A stretch of DNA of 64,000 bases from Lophius americanus. Lineage: Eukaryota > Chordata > Actinopteri > Lophiiformes > Lophiidae. The position numbers and the translations under genes were made by a program. Below are positions 25,551 through 35,569 of the stretch, piece after piece. The stretch spans positions 4,028,501-4,092,500 of the forward strand of contig JBBDHG010000006.1 of the NCBI GenBank assembly GCA_037951165.1, written 5' to 3'. The notes under the pieces were generated by a model. It had not been told where the DNA came from, searched no databases, and worked only from the letters and a program-made list of their open reading frames with translations. Position 1 is the first letter of the stretch; every line of letters begins with the position of its first letter.

Positions 25551-27582
25551 GTGGCTGGGTTTGACACTTTAGTGCTGGTTTTGACCCCTAATTTGCTGGG
25601 TTAGTCACTTAATTGGCTATATTTGACACTTAAGTGGTATGGTTTGTCACTTAAGTCGCTGGTTTTGACACTTTAGTGGCTTGGTTTGACCCTTAAGTGG
25701 CTTGGTTTGACCCTTAAGTGGCTGGGTTTGACACTTTAGTTGCTGATTTTGACCCCTAATTTGCTGGGTTAGTCACTTAATTGGCTGTATTTGACCCTTA
25801 AGTGGTTTGATTTGACACTTTAGTGGCTGGTTTTGACCCCTAACTTGCTGGGTTAGTCATTTAATTGGCTGCATTTGACTCTTATGTGGCTTGCTTTTTC
25901 AATTAAGTGGCTTGGTTTAACCCTTAAGTGGTTTGGTTTGACACTTTAGTGGCTGGATTTGACCTTTACATAGCTGGGTTTAACCCTTAAGTGGCTGGGT
26001 TTGACCCTTAAGTGGTTGGGTTTGACACTTTTCCTGGCTGGATTTGACTCTTATTTGGCTTGGTTTGACCCTTAAGTGGCTTGTTGTGTCACTGAAGTGG
26101 CTGAGATTGTCACTTAAGTGGCTGGGTTTAGCCCTTAAGTGGCTTGTTTTAACCCTTAAGTGGCTGGGTTTGACACTTTAGTGGCTGGTTTTGACCCCTA
26201 ATTTGCTGGGTTTGTCACTTAAGTCGCTGGTTTTGACACTTTAGTGGCTTGGTTTGACCCTTAAGTGGCTTGGTTTGACCCTGAAGTGGCTTGGTTTGTC
26301 ACTTAAATGGCTTGGTTTGTCACTTAAGTGGCTGGGTTTAACCCTTAAGTGGCTGGGTTTGACACTTTAGTGGCTGGTTTTGACCCCTAATTTGCTGGGT
26401 TTGAACCTTAAGTGGCTTGGTTTGTCACTTAAATGGCTGGGTTTGTCACTTAAGGGGTTGGGTTTGACCCCTAATTTGCTTGGTTTGTCACTTAAATGGC
26501 TTGGTTTGTCACTTAGTGGCTTGGTTTTTCACTTAAGTGACTGAGTTTCTTCACTTTAGTGGCTGGATTTGACCCTTAAGTGGCTTGGTTTAACCCTTAA
26601 GTGGCTGGGTTTGACACTTTAGTGGCTGGTTTTGACCCCTAATTTGCTGGGTTTGTCACTTAAGTCGCTGGTTTTGACACTTTAGTGGCTTGGTTTGACC
26701 CTTAAGTGGCTTGGTTTGACCCTGAAGTGGCTTGGTTTGTTACTTAAATGGCTTGGTTTGTCACTTAAGGGGTTGGGTTTGACCCTTAAGTGGCTTGGTT
26801 TGACCCTGAAGTGACTTGGTTTGTCACTTAAATGGCTTGGTTTGTCACTTAGTGGCTTGGTTTTTCACTTAAGTGACTGAGTTTTTTCACTTTAGTGGCT
26901 GGATTTGACCCTTAAGTGGCTTGGTTTAACCCTTAAGTGGCAGGGTTTGACACTTTAGTGGCTGGTTTTGACCCCTAATTTGCTGGGTTAGTCACTTAAT
27001 TGGCTGTATTTGACACTTAAGTGGTTTGGTTTGACACTTTAGTGGCTGGTTTTGACCCCTAATTTGCTGGGTTAGTCACTTAAGTCGCTGGGTTTGACAC
27101 TTTAGTGGCTTGGTTTGACCCTTAAGTGACTTGGTTTGACCCTGAAGTTGCTTGGTTTGTCACTTAAATGGCTTGGTTTGTCACTTAAGTGGCTGGGTTT
27201 AACCCTTAAGTGGCTTATTTTGTCACTTAAATTGCTTGGTTTGTCACTTAAGTGGCGTTGATTGTCACCTAAGGGGCTGAGTTTTACACTTTAGTGGCTG
27301 GATTTGACCCTTAAGTGGCTTGGTTTAACCCTTAAGTGGCTTATTTTGTCACTTAAATTGCTTGGTTTGTCACTTAAGTGGCGTTGATTGTCACCTAAGG
27401 GGCTGAGTTTTACACTTTAGTTGCTGGTTTTGACCCGTAATTTGCTGGGTTTTGACCCTTTATTTGCTGGGTTTGTCACTTAAGTCGCTGGGTTTGACAC
27501 TTTAGTGGCTTGGTTTGACCCTTAAGTGGCTTGTTTTGACCCTTAAGTGGCTGGGTTTGACCCTTAAGTGGCTTGGTTTGTC

Positions 27583-28632
27583 CAGGTCCTACAAGATTTG
27601 CTGTCACACGAGTTGATGATATTCAATCAGCATTTCAGCTCTTCATAGCCCCACCAATAGAGAGGATTATACTGGAAATGACCAACTTGGAGGGGAGGCG
27701 TGTATTTCAAGGGAAATGGAATCCACTGGATCAGACTGACTTGCATGCTTACATTGGAATTCTGGTATTAGCTGGAGTGTACAGGTCAAAAGGAGAAGCA
27801 ACTGCAAGTCTATGGAATGAAGAGAATGGAAGGCCAATCTTTCGAGCAACAATGTCTCTGGAGACATTTCACATGATATCTCGTGTGATCAGATTTGACA
27901 ACCGCGACACCAGAGCTGGTCGACGTGAAAGAGACAAACTAGCTGCGATCAGAGATGTATGGGATAAATGGGTTGAAATTCTACCTTTGTTGTACAATCC
28001 TGGTCCCCATGTTACTGTAGATGAGCAGCCTTGTTCCATTCAGGGGACGCTGTCCTTTCCGACAGTACATGCCCAACAAGCCTGCTAAGTATGGCATCAA
28101 AATATGGGCAGCCTGGAATGCAAAATCTAGCTATGCATGGAATATGCAAGTGTACACTGGAAAGCTACCTGGAGGAGCATCTGAGAAGAATCAGGGGATG
28201 CGTGTGGTGCTGGAGATGAGTGAAGGGCTGCAAGGTCATAACATCACATGTGACAACTTCTTTACATCCTACCGCCTTGGAGATGAACTTCAGAAGAGAA
28301 AGCTGACTATGTTGGGAACAGTAAGAAAAAATAAGCCAGAACTTCCCAGTGAAATTCTGAAGATGCAGGGCAGACCTCTGCATTCCTCAATATTTGTTTT
28401 CACTGAGAAAGCAACAGTTGTTTCATACTGCCCAAAGAGAAACAAGAATGTTCTTGTAATGTGCACAATGCACACAGATGCATCTCTGAGCACAAGAGAC
28501 GACATGAAGCCGCAAATGATCCTGGACTACAACTCCACCAAAGGAGGAGTTGACAATCTGGACAAAGTCACAGCAACATACAGCTGCCAGCGCAAGACTG
28601 ACGAGGAAAGAATGGAAATAAATAGTTCTTAA
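27583..28632 (+). pseudogene. piggyBac/PGBD4-like transposase pseudogene, copy 1
   Basis: Relic of a DDD transposase that would cut and paste DNA at TTAA. The first frame (27582-28028) begins in mid-protein at PGPTRFAV and includes the DDE_Tnp_1_7-type stretch up to VTVDEQ, which carries the first catalytic Asp (28020-28022). One extra C in the CC at 28029-28030 then shifts the frame, and the upstream frame stops at 28086-28088. The second frame continues from LVPFRGRCPF to 28632 and keeps the second Asp in ITCDNFF (28252-28254) and the third in GGVDNLD (28552-28554). After YSCQRKT the sequence leaves the family and stops within about ten codons, so the C-terminal region with the Cys-rich DNA-binding domain is absent. 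Three independent defects (start lost, frameshift, C-terminus lost) make it non-functional. There is no ATG; TTG at 27573 lies in the satellite. The family assignment is from motif recognition. Confidence 0.92.
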
Positions 28633-28693
28633 ATATAGTGTTGGAATTAAAAATGTATCGTATGTCTCTTTTCTAAATGTTTATACAATCTAA

Positions 28694-28699
28694 AATAAA
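28694..28699 (+). terminator. Polyadenylation signal AATAAA, copy 1
   Basis: AATAAA lies 62 bp after the transposase stop, followed by a GT/T-rich stretch (GTTGTTATTGG). It is placed as the original transposase poly(A) signal. Whether it is used now is unknown. Confidence 0.55.
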
Positions 28700-28753
28700 G
28701 TTGTTATTGGTTTAACCTGGTTTTTTGACTGTTTTGAGTGGTTTTACACAGTA

Positions 28754-28815
28754 CGGGTCAAAATGACCCGCAACATAATCAATGTAATTTTTTTCCAACA
28801 TAATACAAGGGTTAA
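28754..28815 (+). repeat. piggyBac 3' end: subterminal palindrome, terminal repeat, TTAA
   Basis: The palindrome CGGGTCAAAATGACCCG (28754-28770) has 7-bp arms and an AAA loop. The terminal repeat CCAACATAATACAAGGG is at 28795-28811, followed by TTAA at 28812-28815. After TTAA the satellite resumes as GTGCCTTTGTCCCTTAGG, a slightly eroded form of a unit found intact at about 13590. This fixes the insertion site as a TTAA inside one satellite unit. Confidence 0.85.
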
Positions 28816-31474
28816 GTGCCTTTGTCCCTTAGGTGGATTGGTTTAACCCTTAAGTGGCTAGGTTTGACACTTTAGTGGCTGATTTTGACCCCTAAATTGC
28901 TGGGTTAGTCACTTAATTGGCTGTATTTGACCCTTAAGTGGTTTGGTTTGACACTTTAGTGGCTGGTTTTGACCCCTAATTTGCTGGGTTTGAACCTTAA
29001 GTGGCTTGGTTTGACCCTGAAGTGGCTTGGTTTGTCACTTAAATGGCTTTGTTTGTCACTTAAGTGACTGAGTTTGTCACTTTAGTGGCTGGATTTGACC
29101 CTTAAGTGGCTTGGTTTAACCCTTAAGTGGCTGGGTTTGACACTTTAGTGGCTGGTTTTGACCCCTAATTTGCTGGGTTTGAACCTTAAGTGGCTTGGTT
29201 TGTCACTTAAATGGCTTGGTTTGTCACTTAGTGGCTTGGTCTTTCACTTAAGTGACTGAGTTTCTTCACTTTAGTGGCTGGATTTGACCCCTAATTTGCT
29301 GGGTTTGTCACTTAAGTCGCTTGGTTTGTCACTTAAGTTACTTTGATTGTCACCTAGGTGGCTGAGATTGTCACTTTAGTGGCTGGATTTGACCCTTAAG
29401 TGGCTTGGTTTAACCCTTAAGTGGCTGGGTTTGACACTTTAGTGGCTGGATTTGACCTTTACATAGCTGGGTTTAACCCTTAAGTGGCTGGGTTTGACCC
29501 TTAAGTGGATGGGTTTGACACTTTTCCTGGCTGGATTTGACCCTTATTTGGCTTGGTTTGACCCTTAAGTGGCTTGTTGTGTCACTTAAGTGGCTGAGAT
29601 TGTCACTTAAGTGGCTGGGTTTAGCCCTTAAGTGGCTTGTTTTAACCCTTAAGTGGCTGGGTATGACACTTTAGTGGCTGGTTTTGACCCCTAATTTGCT
29701 GGGTTTGTCACTTAAGTCGCTGGTTTTGACCCTTAAGTGGCTGGGTTTCAACCTTAAGTGGCTGGATTTGACCATTTAGTGGCTTGGTTTGTCACTTAAG
29801 GGGTTGGGTTTGACCCTTAAGTTGCTTGGTTTAACCCTTTAGTGGCTTGGTTTGTCACTTAAATGGCTTGGTTTGTCACTTAAGTGGCTGGGTTTAACCC
29901 TTAAGTGGCTTGTTTTGTCACTTAAGTTGCTTTGATTGTCACCTAAGTGGCTGGGTTTGACACTTTTCTGGCTGGGTTTGACCCTTATTTGGCTTGGTTT
30001 GTCACTTTAGTGGCTGGTATTGACCCCTAATTTAATGGGTTAGTCACTTAAGTGGCTGCATTTGACCCTTAAGTGGCTTGGTTTAGACCTTAAGTGGCTG
30101 GGTTTGACACTTTAGTGGCTGGTTTTGACCATTAAGTGGCTGGGATTGACCCTTAAGTGGCTGAGCTTGTCACTTAAGTGACTGGGATTGACCTTTAAGT
30201 GTCTGGGTTTGACCCCTAATTTGCTGGGTTTTTAACTTAAGTGGCTGGGTTTGACCCTTATTTGGCTTGGTTTGTCACTTAAGTGGCTGGATTTGACCCT
30301 TAATTGGCTGGATTTGACCCTTATTTGGCTTGGTTTGACCCTTAAGTGGCTTGTTTTGTCACTTAAGTTGCTTTGATTGTCACCTAAGTGGCTGAGATTG
30401 TCACTTTAGTGGCTGGATTTGACCCTTAAGTGGCTGGATTTGGCCCTTAATTGGCTGGATTTGACCCTTACGTGGCAGGGTTTGACCCTTAAGTGGCTTG
30501 GTTTGACCCTTAAGTGGATGGTTTTGACCCCTAATTTGCTGGGTTTGTCACTTAAGTCGCTGGTTTTGACACTTTAGTGGCTTGGTTTGACCCTTAAGTG
30601 GCTTGGTTTGACCCTGAAGTGGCTTGGTTTGTTACTTAAATGGCTTGGTTTGTCACTTAAGGGGTTGGGTTTGACCCTTAAGTGGCTTGGTTTGACCCTG
30701 AAGTGACTTGGTTTGTCACTTAAATGGCTTGGTTTGTCACTTAGTGGCTTGGTTTTTCACTTAAGTGACTGAGTTTTTTCACTTTAGTGGCTGGATTTGA
30801 CCCTTAAGTGGCTTGGTTTAACCCTTAAGTGGCAGGGTTTGACACTTTAGTGGCTGGTTTTGACCCCTAATTTGCTGGGTTAGTCACTTAATTGGCTATA
30901 TTTGACACTTAAGTGGTTTGGTTTGACACTTTAGTGGCTGGTTTTGACCCCTAATTTGCTGGGTTAGTCACTTAAGTCGCTGGGTTTGACACTTTAGTGG
31001 CTTGGTTTGACCCTTAAGTGACTTGGTTTGACCCTGAAGTTGCTTGGTTTGTCACTTAAATGGCTTGGTTTGTCACTTAAGTGGCTGGGTTTAACCCTTA
31101 AGTGGCTTATTTTGTCACTTAAATTGCTTGGTTTGTCACTTAAGTGGCGTTGATTGTCACCTAAGGGGCTGAGTTTTACACTTTAGTGGCTGGATTTGAC
31201 CCTTAAGTGGCTTGGTTTAACCCTTAAGTGGCTTATTTTGTCACTTAAATTGCTTGGTTTGTCACTTAAGTGGCGTTGATTGTCACCTAAGGGGCTGAGT
31301 TTTACACTTTAGTTGCTGGTTTTGACCCGTAATTTGCTGGGTTTTGACCCTTTATTTGCTGGGTTTGTCACTTAAGTCGCTGGGTTTGACACTTTAGTGG
31401 CTTGGTTTGACCCTTAAGTGGCTTGTTTTGACCCTTAAGTGGCTGGGTTTGACCCTTAAGTGGCTTGGTTTGTC
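28816..31474 (+). repeat. 21-bp satellite array between piggyBac copies 1 and 2
   Basis: Array resumes directly after the TTAA. The first 0.9 kb matches 32708-33615 and 53001-53908. 29723-30519 is divergent (own entry). 30520-31474 repeats the flank upstream of copy 1 (26628-27582). No gene or RNA feature seen. Confidence 0.95.
29723..30519 (+). repeat. Divergent satellite spacer without a close copy in this window
   Basis: Still 21-bp based, but with unit variants I do not see elsewhere in the window: GGGATTGACCCTTAAGTGG, TGAGCTTGTCACTTAAGTG, TTTAAGTGTCTGGG, GGATTTGGCCCTTAATTGG and TTAACTTAAGTGG. Unlike the rest of the array it has no near-identical partner. It may be an older, less homogenised stretch or a piece brought in from another part of the array. 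Confidence 0.65.
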
Positions 31475-32524
31475 CAGGTCCTACAAGATTTGCTGTCACA
31501 CGAGTTGATGATATTCAATCAGCATTTCAGCTCTTCATAGCCCCACCAATAGAGAGGATTATACTGGAAATGACCAACTTGGAGGGGAGGCGTGTATTTC
31601 AAGGGAAATGGAATCCACTGGATCAGACTGACTTGCATGCTTACATTGGAATTCTGGTATTAGCTGGAGTGTACAGGTCAAAAGGAGAAGCAACTGCAAG
31701 TCTATGGAATGAAGAGAATGGAAGGCCAATCTTTCGAGCAACAATGTCTCTGGAGACATTTCACATGATATCTCGTGTGATCAGATTTGACAACCGCGAC
31801 ACCAGAGCTGGTCGACGTGAAAGAGACAAACTAGCTGCGATCAGAGATGTATGGGATAAATGGGTTGAAATTCTACCTTTGTTGTACAATCCTGGTCCCC
31901 ATGTTACTGTAGATGAGCAGCCTTGTTCCATTCAGGGGACGCTGTCCTTTCCGACAGTACATGCCCAACAAGCCTGCTAAGTATGGCATCAAAATATGGG
32001 CAGCCTGGAATGCAAAATCTAGCTATGCATGGAATATGCAAGTGTACACTGGAAAGCTACCTGGAGGAGCATCTGAGAAGAATCAGGGGATGCGTGTGGT
32101 GCTGGAGATGAGTGAAGGGCTGCAAGGTCATAACATCACATGTGACAACTTCTTTACATCCTACCGCCTTGGAGATGAACTTCAGAAGAGAAAGCTGACT
32201 ATGTTGGGAACAGTAAGAAAAAATAAGCCAGAACTTCCCAGTGAAATTCTGAAGATGCAGGGCAGACCTCTGCATTCCTCAATATTTGTTTTCACTGAGA
32301 AAGCAACAGTTGTTTCATACTGCCCAAAGAGAAACAAGAATGTTCTTGTAATGTGCACAATGCACACAGATGCATCTCTGAGCACAAGAGACGACATGAA
32401 GCCGCAAATGATCCTGGACTACAACTCCACCAAAGGAGGAGTTGACAATCTGGACAAAGTCACAGCAACATACAGCTGCCAGCGCAAGACTGACGAGGAA
32501 AGAATGGAAATAAATAGTTCTTAA
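31475..32524 (+). pseudogene. piggyBac/PGBD4-like transposase pseudogene, copy 2
   Basis: Broken in exactly the places described for copy 1. It starts in mid-protein, has the extra C at 31921-31922, the upstream frame stops at 31978-31980, and the downstream frame ends at 32524 soon after YSCQRKT. The three Asp codons are at 31912-31914, 32144-32146 and 32444-32446. The conceptual protein is identical to the other copies, so damage preceded duplication. Confidence 0.92.
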
Positions 32525-32585
32525 ATATAGTGTTGGAATTAAAAATGTATCGTATGTCTCTTTTCTAAATGTTTATACAATCTAA

Positions 32586-32591
32586 AATAAA
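32586..32591 (+). terminator. Polyadenylation signal AATAAA, copy 2
   Basis: Same position relative to the stop codon as in copy 1, with the same GT/T-rich downstream stretch. Confidence 0.5.
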
Positions 32592-32645
32592 GTTGTTATT
32601 GGTTTAACCTGGTTTTTTGACTGTTTTGAGTGGTTTTACACAGTA

Positions 32646-32707
32646 CGGGTCAAAATGACCCGCAACATAATCAATGTAATTTTTTTCCAACATAATACAA
32701 GGGTTAA
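32646..32707 (+). repeat. piggyBac 3' end, copy 2
   Basis: Palindrome at 32646-32662, terminal repeat at 32687-32703, TTAA at 32704-32707. The 3' satellite flank is the same as copy 1. Confidence 0.85.
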
Positions 32708-34139
32708 GTGCCTTTGTCCCTTAGGTGGATTGGTTTAACCCTTAAGTGGCTAGGTTTGACACTTTAGTGGCTGATTTTGACCCCTAAATTGCTGGGTTAG
32801 TCACTTAATTGGCTGTATTTGACCCTTAAGTGGTTTGGTTTGACACTTTAGTGGCTGGTTTTGACCCCTAATTTGCTGGGTTTGAACCTTAAGTGGCTTG
32901 GTTTGACCCTGAAGTGGCTTGGTTTGTCACTTAAATGGCTTTGTTTGTCACTTAAGTGACTGAGTTTGTCACTTTAGTGGCTGGATTTGACCCTTAAGTG
33001 GCTTGGTTTAACCCTTAAGTGGCTGGGTTTGACACTTTAGTGGCTGGTTTTGACCCCTAATTTGCTGGGTTTGAACCTTAAGTGGCTTGGTTTGTCACTT
33101 AAATGGCTTGGTTTGTCACTTAGTGGCTTGGTCTTTCACTTAAGTGACTGAGTTTCTTCACTTTAGTGGCTGGATTTGACCCCTAATTTGCTGGGTTTGT
33201 CACTTAAGTCGCTTGGTTTGTCACTTAAGTTACTTTGATTGTCACCTAGGTGGCTGAGATTGTCACTTTAGTGGCTGGATTTGACCCTTAAGTGGCTTGG
33301 TTTAACCCTTAAGTGGCTGGGTTTGACACTTTAGTGGCTGGATTTGACCTTTACATAGCTGGGTTTAACCCTTAAGTGGCTGGGTTTGACCCTTAAGTGG
33401 ATGGGTTTGACACTTTTCCTGGCTGGATTTGACCCTTATTTGGCTTGGTTTGACCCTTAAGTGGCTTGTTGTGTCACTTAAGTGGCTGAGATTGTCACTT
33501 AAGTGGCTGGGTTTAGCCCTTAAGTGGCTTGTTTTAACCCTTAAGTGGCTGGGTATGACACTTTAGTGGCTGGTTTTGACCCCTAATTTGCTGGGTTTGT
33601 CACTTAAGTCGCTGGTTTTGACACTTTAGTGGCTTGGTTTCACCCTTAAGTGGCTTGGTTTGACCCTTAAGTGGCTGGGTTTGACACTTTAGTTGCTGAT
33701 TTTGACCCCTAATTTGCTGGGTTAGTCACTTAATTGGCTGTATTTGACCCTTTAGTGGTTTGGTTTGACACTTTAGTGGCTGGTTTTGACCCCTAATTTG
33801 CTGGGTTTGAACCTTAAGTGGCTTGGTTTGTCACTTAAGGGGTTGGGTTTGACCCTTAAGTGGCTTGGTTTGACCCTGAAGTGGCTTGGTTTGTCACTTA
33901 AATGGCTTGGTTTGTCACTTAAGTGACTGAGTTTTTTCACTTTAGTGGCTGGATTTGACCCTTAAGTGGCTTGGTTTAACCCTTAAGTGGCTGGGTTTGA
34001 CACTTTAGTGGCTGGATTTGACCCTTAAGTGGCTTGGTTTAACCCTTAAGTTGCTGGGTTTGACACTTTAGTGGCTGGTTTTGACCCCTAATTTGCTGGG
34101 TTAGTCACTTAATTGGCTATACTTGACACTTAAGTGGTT

Positions 34140-35569
34140 TGGTTTGACACTTTAGTGGCTGGTTTTGACCCCTAATTTGCTGGGTTTGTCACTTAAGTCG
34201 CTGGTTTTGACACTTTAGTGGCTTGGTTTGACCCTTAAGTGGCTTGGTTTGACCCTGAAGTGGCTTGGTTTGTCACTTAAATGGCTTGGTTTGTCACTTA
34301 AGTGGCTGGGTTTAACCCTTAAGTGGCTTGTTTTGTCACTTAAGTTGCTTTGATTGTCACCTAAGTGGCTGAGATTGTCACTTAAGTGGCTGGATTTGTC
34401 CCTTAAGTGGATTGGTTTAACCCTTAAGTGGCTAGGTTTGACACTTTAGTGGCTGGATTTGACCTTTACATAGCTGGGTTTAACCCTTAAGTGGCTGGGT
34501 TTGACCCTTAAGTGGATGGGTTTGACACTTTTCCTGGCTGGATTTGACCCTTATTTGGCTTGGTTTGACCCTTAAGTGGCTTGTTGTGTCACTTAAGTGG
34601 CTGAGATTGTCACTTAAGTGGCTGGGTTTAGCCCTTAAGTGGCTTGTTTTAACCCTTAAGTGGCTGGGTATGACACTTTAGTGGCTGGTTTTGACCCCTA
34701 ATTTGCTGGGTTTGTCACTTAAGTCGCTGGTTTTGACACTTTAGTGGCTTGGTTTGACCCTTAAGTGGCTTGGTTTGACCCTGAAGTGGCTTGGTTTGTC
34801 ACTTAAATGGCTTGGTTTGTCACTTAAGTGGCTTGGTTTAACCCTTAAGTGGCTGGGTTTGACACTTTAGTGGCTGGTTTTGACCCCTAATTTGCTGGGT
34901 TTGTCACTTAAGTCGCTGGTTTTGACACTTTAGTGGCTTGGTTTGACCCTTAAGTGGCTTGGTTTGACCCTGAAGTGGCTTGGTTTGTCACTTAAATGGC
35001 TTGGTTTGTCACTTAAGTGGCTGGGTTTAACCCTTAAGTGGCTTGTTTTGTCACTTAAGTTGCTTTGATTGTCACCTAAGTGGCTGAGATTGTCACTTAA
35101 GTGGCTGGATTTGTCCCTTAAGTGGATTGGTTTAACCCTTAAGTGGCTAGGTTTGACACTTTAGTGGCTGGATTTGACCTTTACATAGCTGGGTTTAACC
35201 CTTAAGTGGCTGGGTTTGACCCTTAAGTGGATGGGTTTGACACTTTTCCTGGCTGGATTTGACCCTTATTTGGCTTGGTTTGACCCTTAAGTGGCTTGTT
35301 GTGTCACTTAAGTGGCTGAGATTGTCACTTAAGTGGCTGGGTTTAGCCCTTAAGTGGCTTGTTTTAACCCTTAAGTGGCTGGGTATGACACTTTAGTGGC
35401 TGGTTTTGACCCCTAATTTGCTGGGTTTGTCACTTAAGTCGCTGGTTTTGACACTTTAGTGGCTTGGTTTGACCCTTAAGTGGCTTGGTTTGACCCTGAA
35501 GTGGCTTGGTTTGTCACTTAAATGGCTTGGTTTGTCACTTAAGTGGCTTGGTTTAACCCTTAAGTGGCT
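34140..35569 (+). repeat. 715-bp tandem duplication
   Basis: 34140-34854 and 34855-35569 align at an offset of 715 (34 units plus 1 bp). The landmark CCTTTACATAGC unit lies at 34463 and 35178. Upstream the match stops where GTGGTTTGG is replaced by GTGGCTGGG; downstream it stops where the second copy reads GGGTTAGTCACTTAATTCGC. Confidence 0.85.

Larger units (their letters stand above)
1..27582 (+). repeat. 21-bp satellite array, left block
   Basis: Uninterrupted tandem array with a 21-bp period and no other sequence. An example unit lies at 1233-1253: TTTGACC, then the palindromic core CTTAAG, then TGGCTTGG. Neighbouring units differ at fixed places: TTTGACCC or TTTGTCAC or TTTAACCC before the core, and CTTAAG, CTTTAG, CCTAAT, CTTAAT, CTGAAG or CTTAAA as the core. 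Some units are 20 bp (for example CACTTAGTGG near 1301, or CTTTAGTGCTGG near 1390), which shifts the phase. The 21-nt period keeps one forward frame open over many units, giving leucine-rich heptads. These stretches are only 61-74 codons, begin at TTG rather than ATG and end at each CTTTAG unit, so I do not call them genes. Nested duplications inside the block are listed separately. Confidence 0.97.
27583..28811 (+). mobile_element. piggyBac-family fragment, copy 1 (5'-truncated, 3' end intact)
   Basis: Non-satellite insert of about 1,229 bp. On the left the satellite (CTTGGTTTGTC) breaks off into transposase coding sequence, with no terminal repeat and no TTAA at the join, so the 5' end and N-terminal coding part are gone. 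On the right the element ends CCAACATAATACAAGGG followed by TTAA, the form expected of a piggyBac 3' end (terminal repeat starting CCCTT on the other strand, TTAA target). Between them lie a broken transposase, a short 3' untranslated stretch with AATAAA, and a subterminal palindrome. With only one end it should not be mobile. Base 28783 is T, as in copy 2 and unlike copies 3 and 4. Confidence 0.9.
31475..32703 (+). mobile_element. piggyBac-family fragment, copy 2
   Basis: Same joins as copy 1 at offset 3,892: the satellite breaks at CTTGGTTTGTC on the left, and the 3' terminal repeat plus TTAA (32704-32707) is on the right. I found no base difference from copy 1, and base 32675 is T as there. 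It arose with its flanks through the 3,892-bp tandem duplication, not by a new insertion. Confidence 0.9.
26628..33615 (+). repeat. 3,892-bp tandem duplication carrying piggyBac copies 1 and 2
   Basis: 26628-29723 and 30520-33615 align at a constant offset of 3,892 through satellite, piggyBac fragment and satellite. The landmark CCTTTACATAGC unit lies at 29456 and 33348. The first copy has an extra tail (29723-30519) not found after the second. Compared with copies 3 and 4, both carry 84 bp more satellite about 0.6 kb upstream of the transposon (26970-27070), which groups copies 1 and 2 together. Confidence 0.88.

Noticed and set aside
1..27582. CRISPR array
   Set aside because: There are no unique spacers; every interval is another variant of the same 21-bp unit, and the DNA is eukaryotic.
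27576..27590. Splice acceptor (TTTGTCCAG before GTCC) making the fragment an exon of a host gene
   Set aside because: A CAG after a weak pyrimidine run is present at the join, but there is no upstream exon in the array, and the same join occurs in all four copies as part of the truncation.
27573..28088. Intact transposase gene starting at 27573
   Set aside because: The start is a TTG in satellite sequence, the protein begins mid-domain, the frame breaks at 28029-28030 and the C-terminus is missing.
28165..28505. Minus-strand and third-frame open frames inside the piggyBac copies (28031-28219, 28165-28383, 28290-28505, 27667-27867 and equivalents)
   Set aside because: Shadows of the transposase reading frame, with no similarity to a known family that I recognise.
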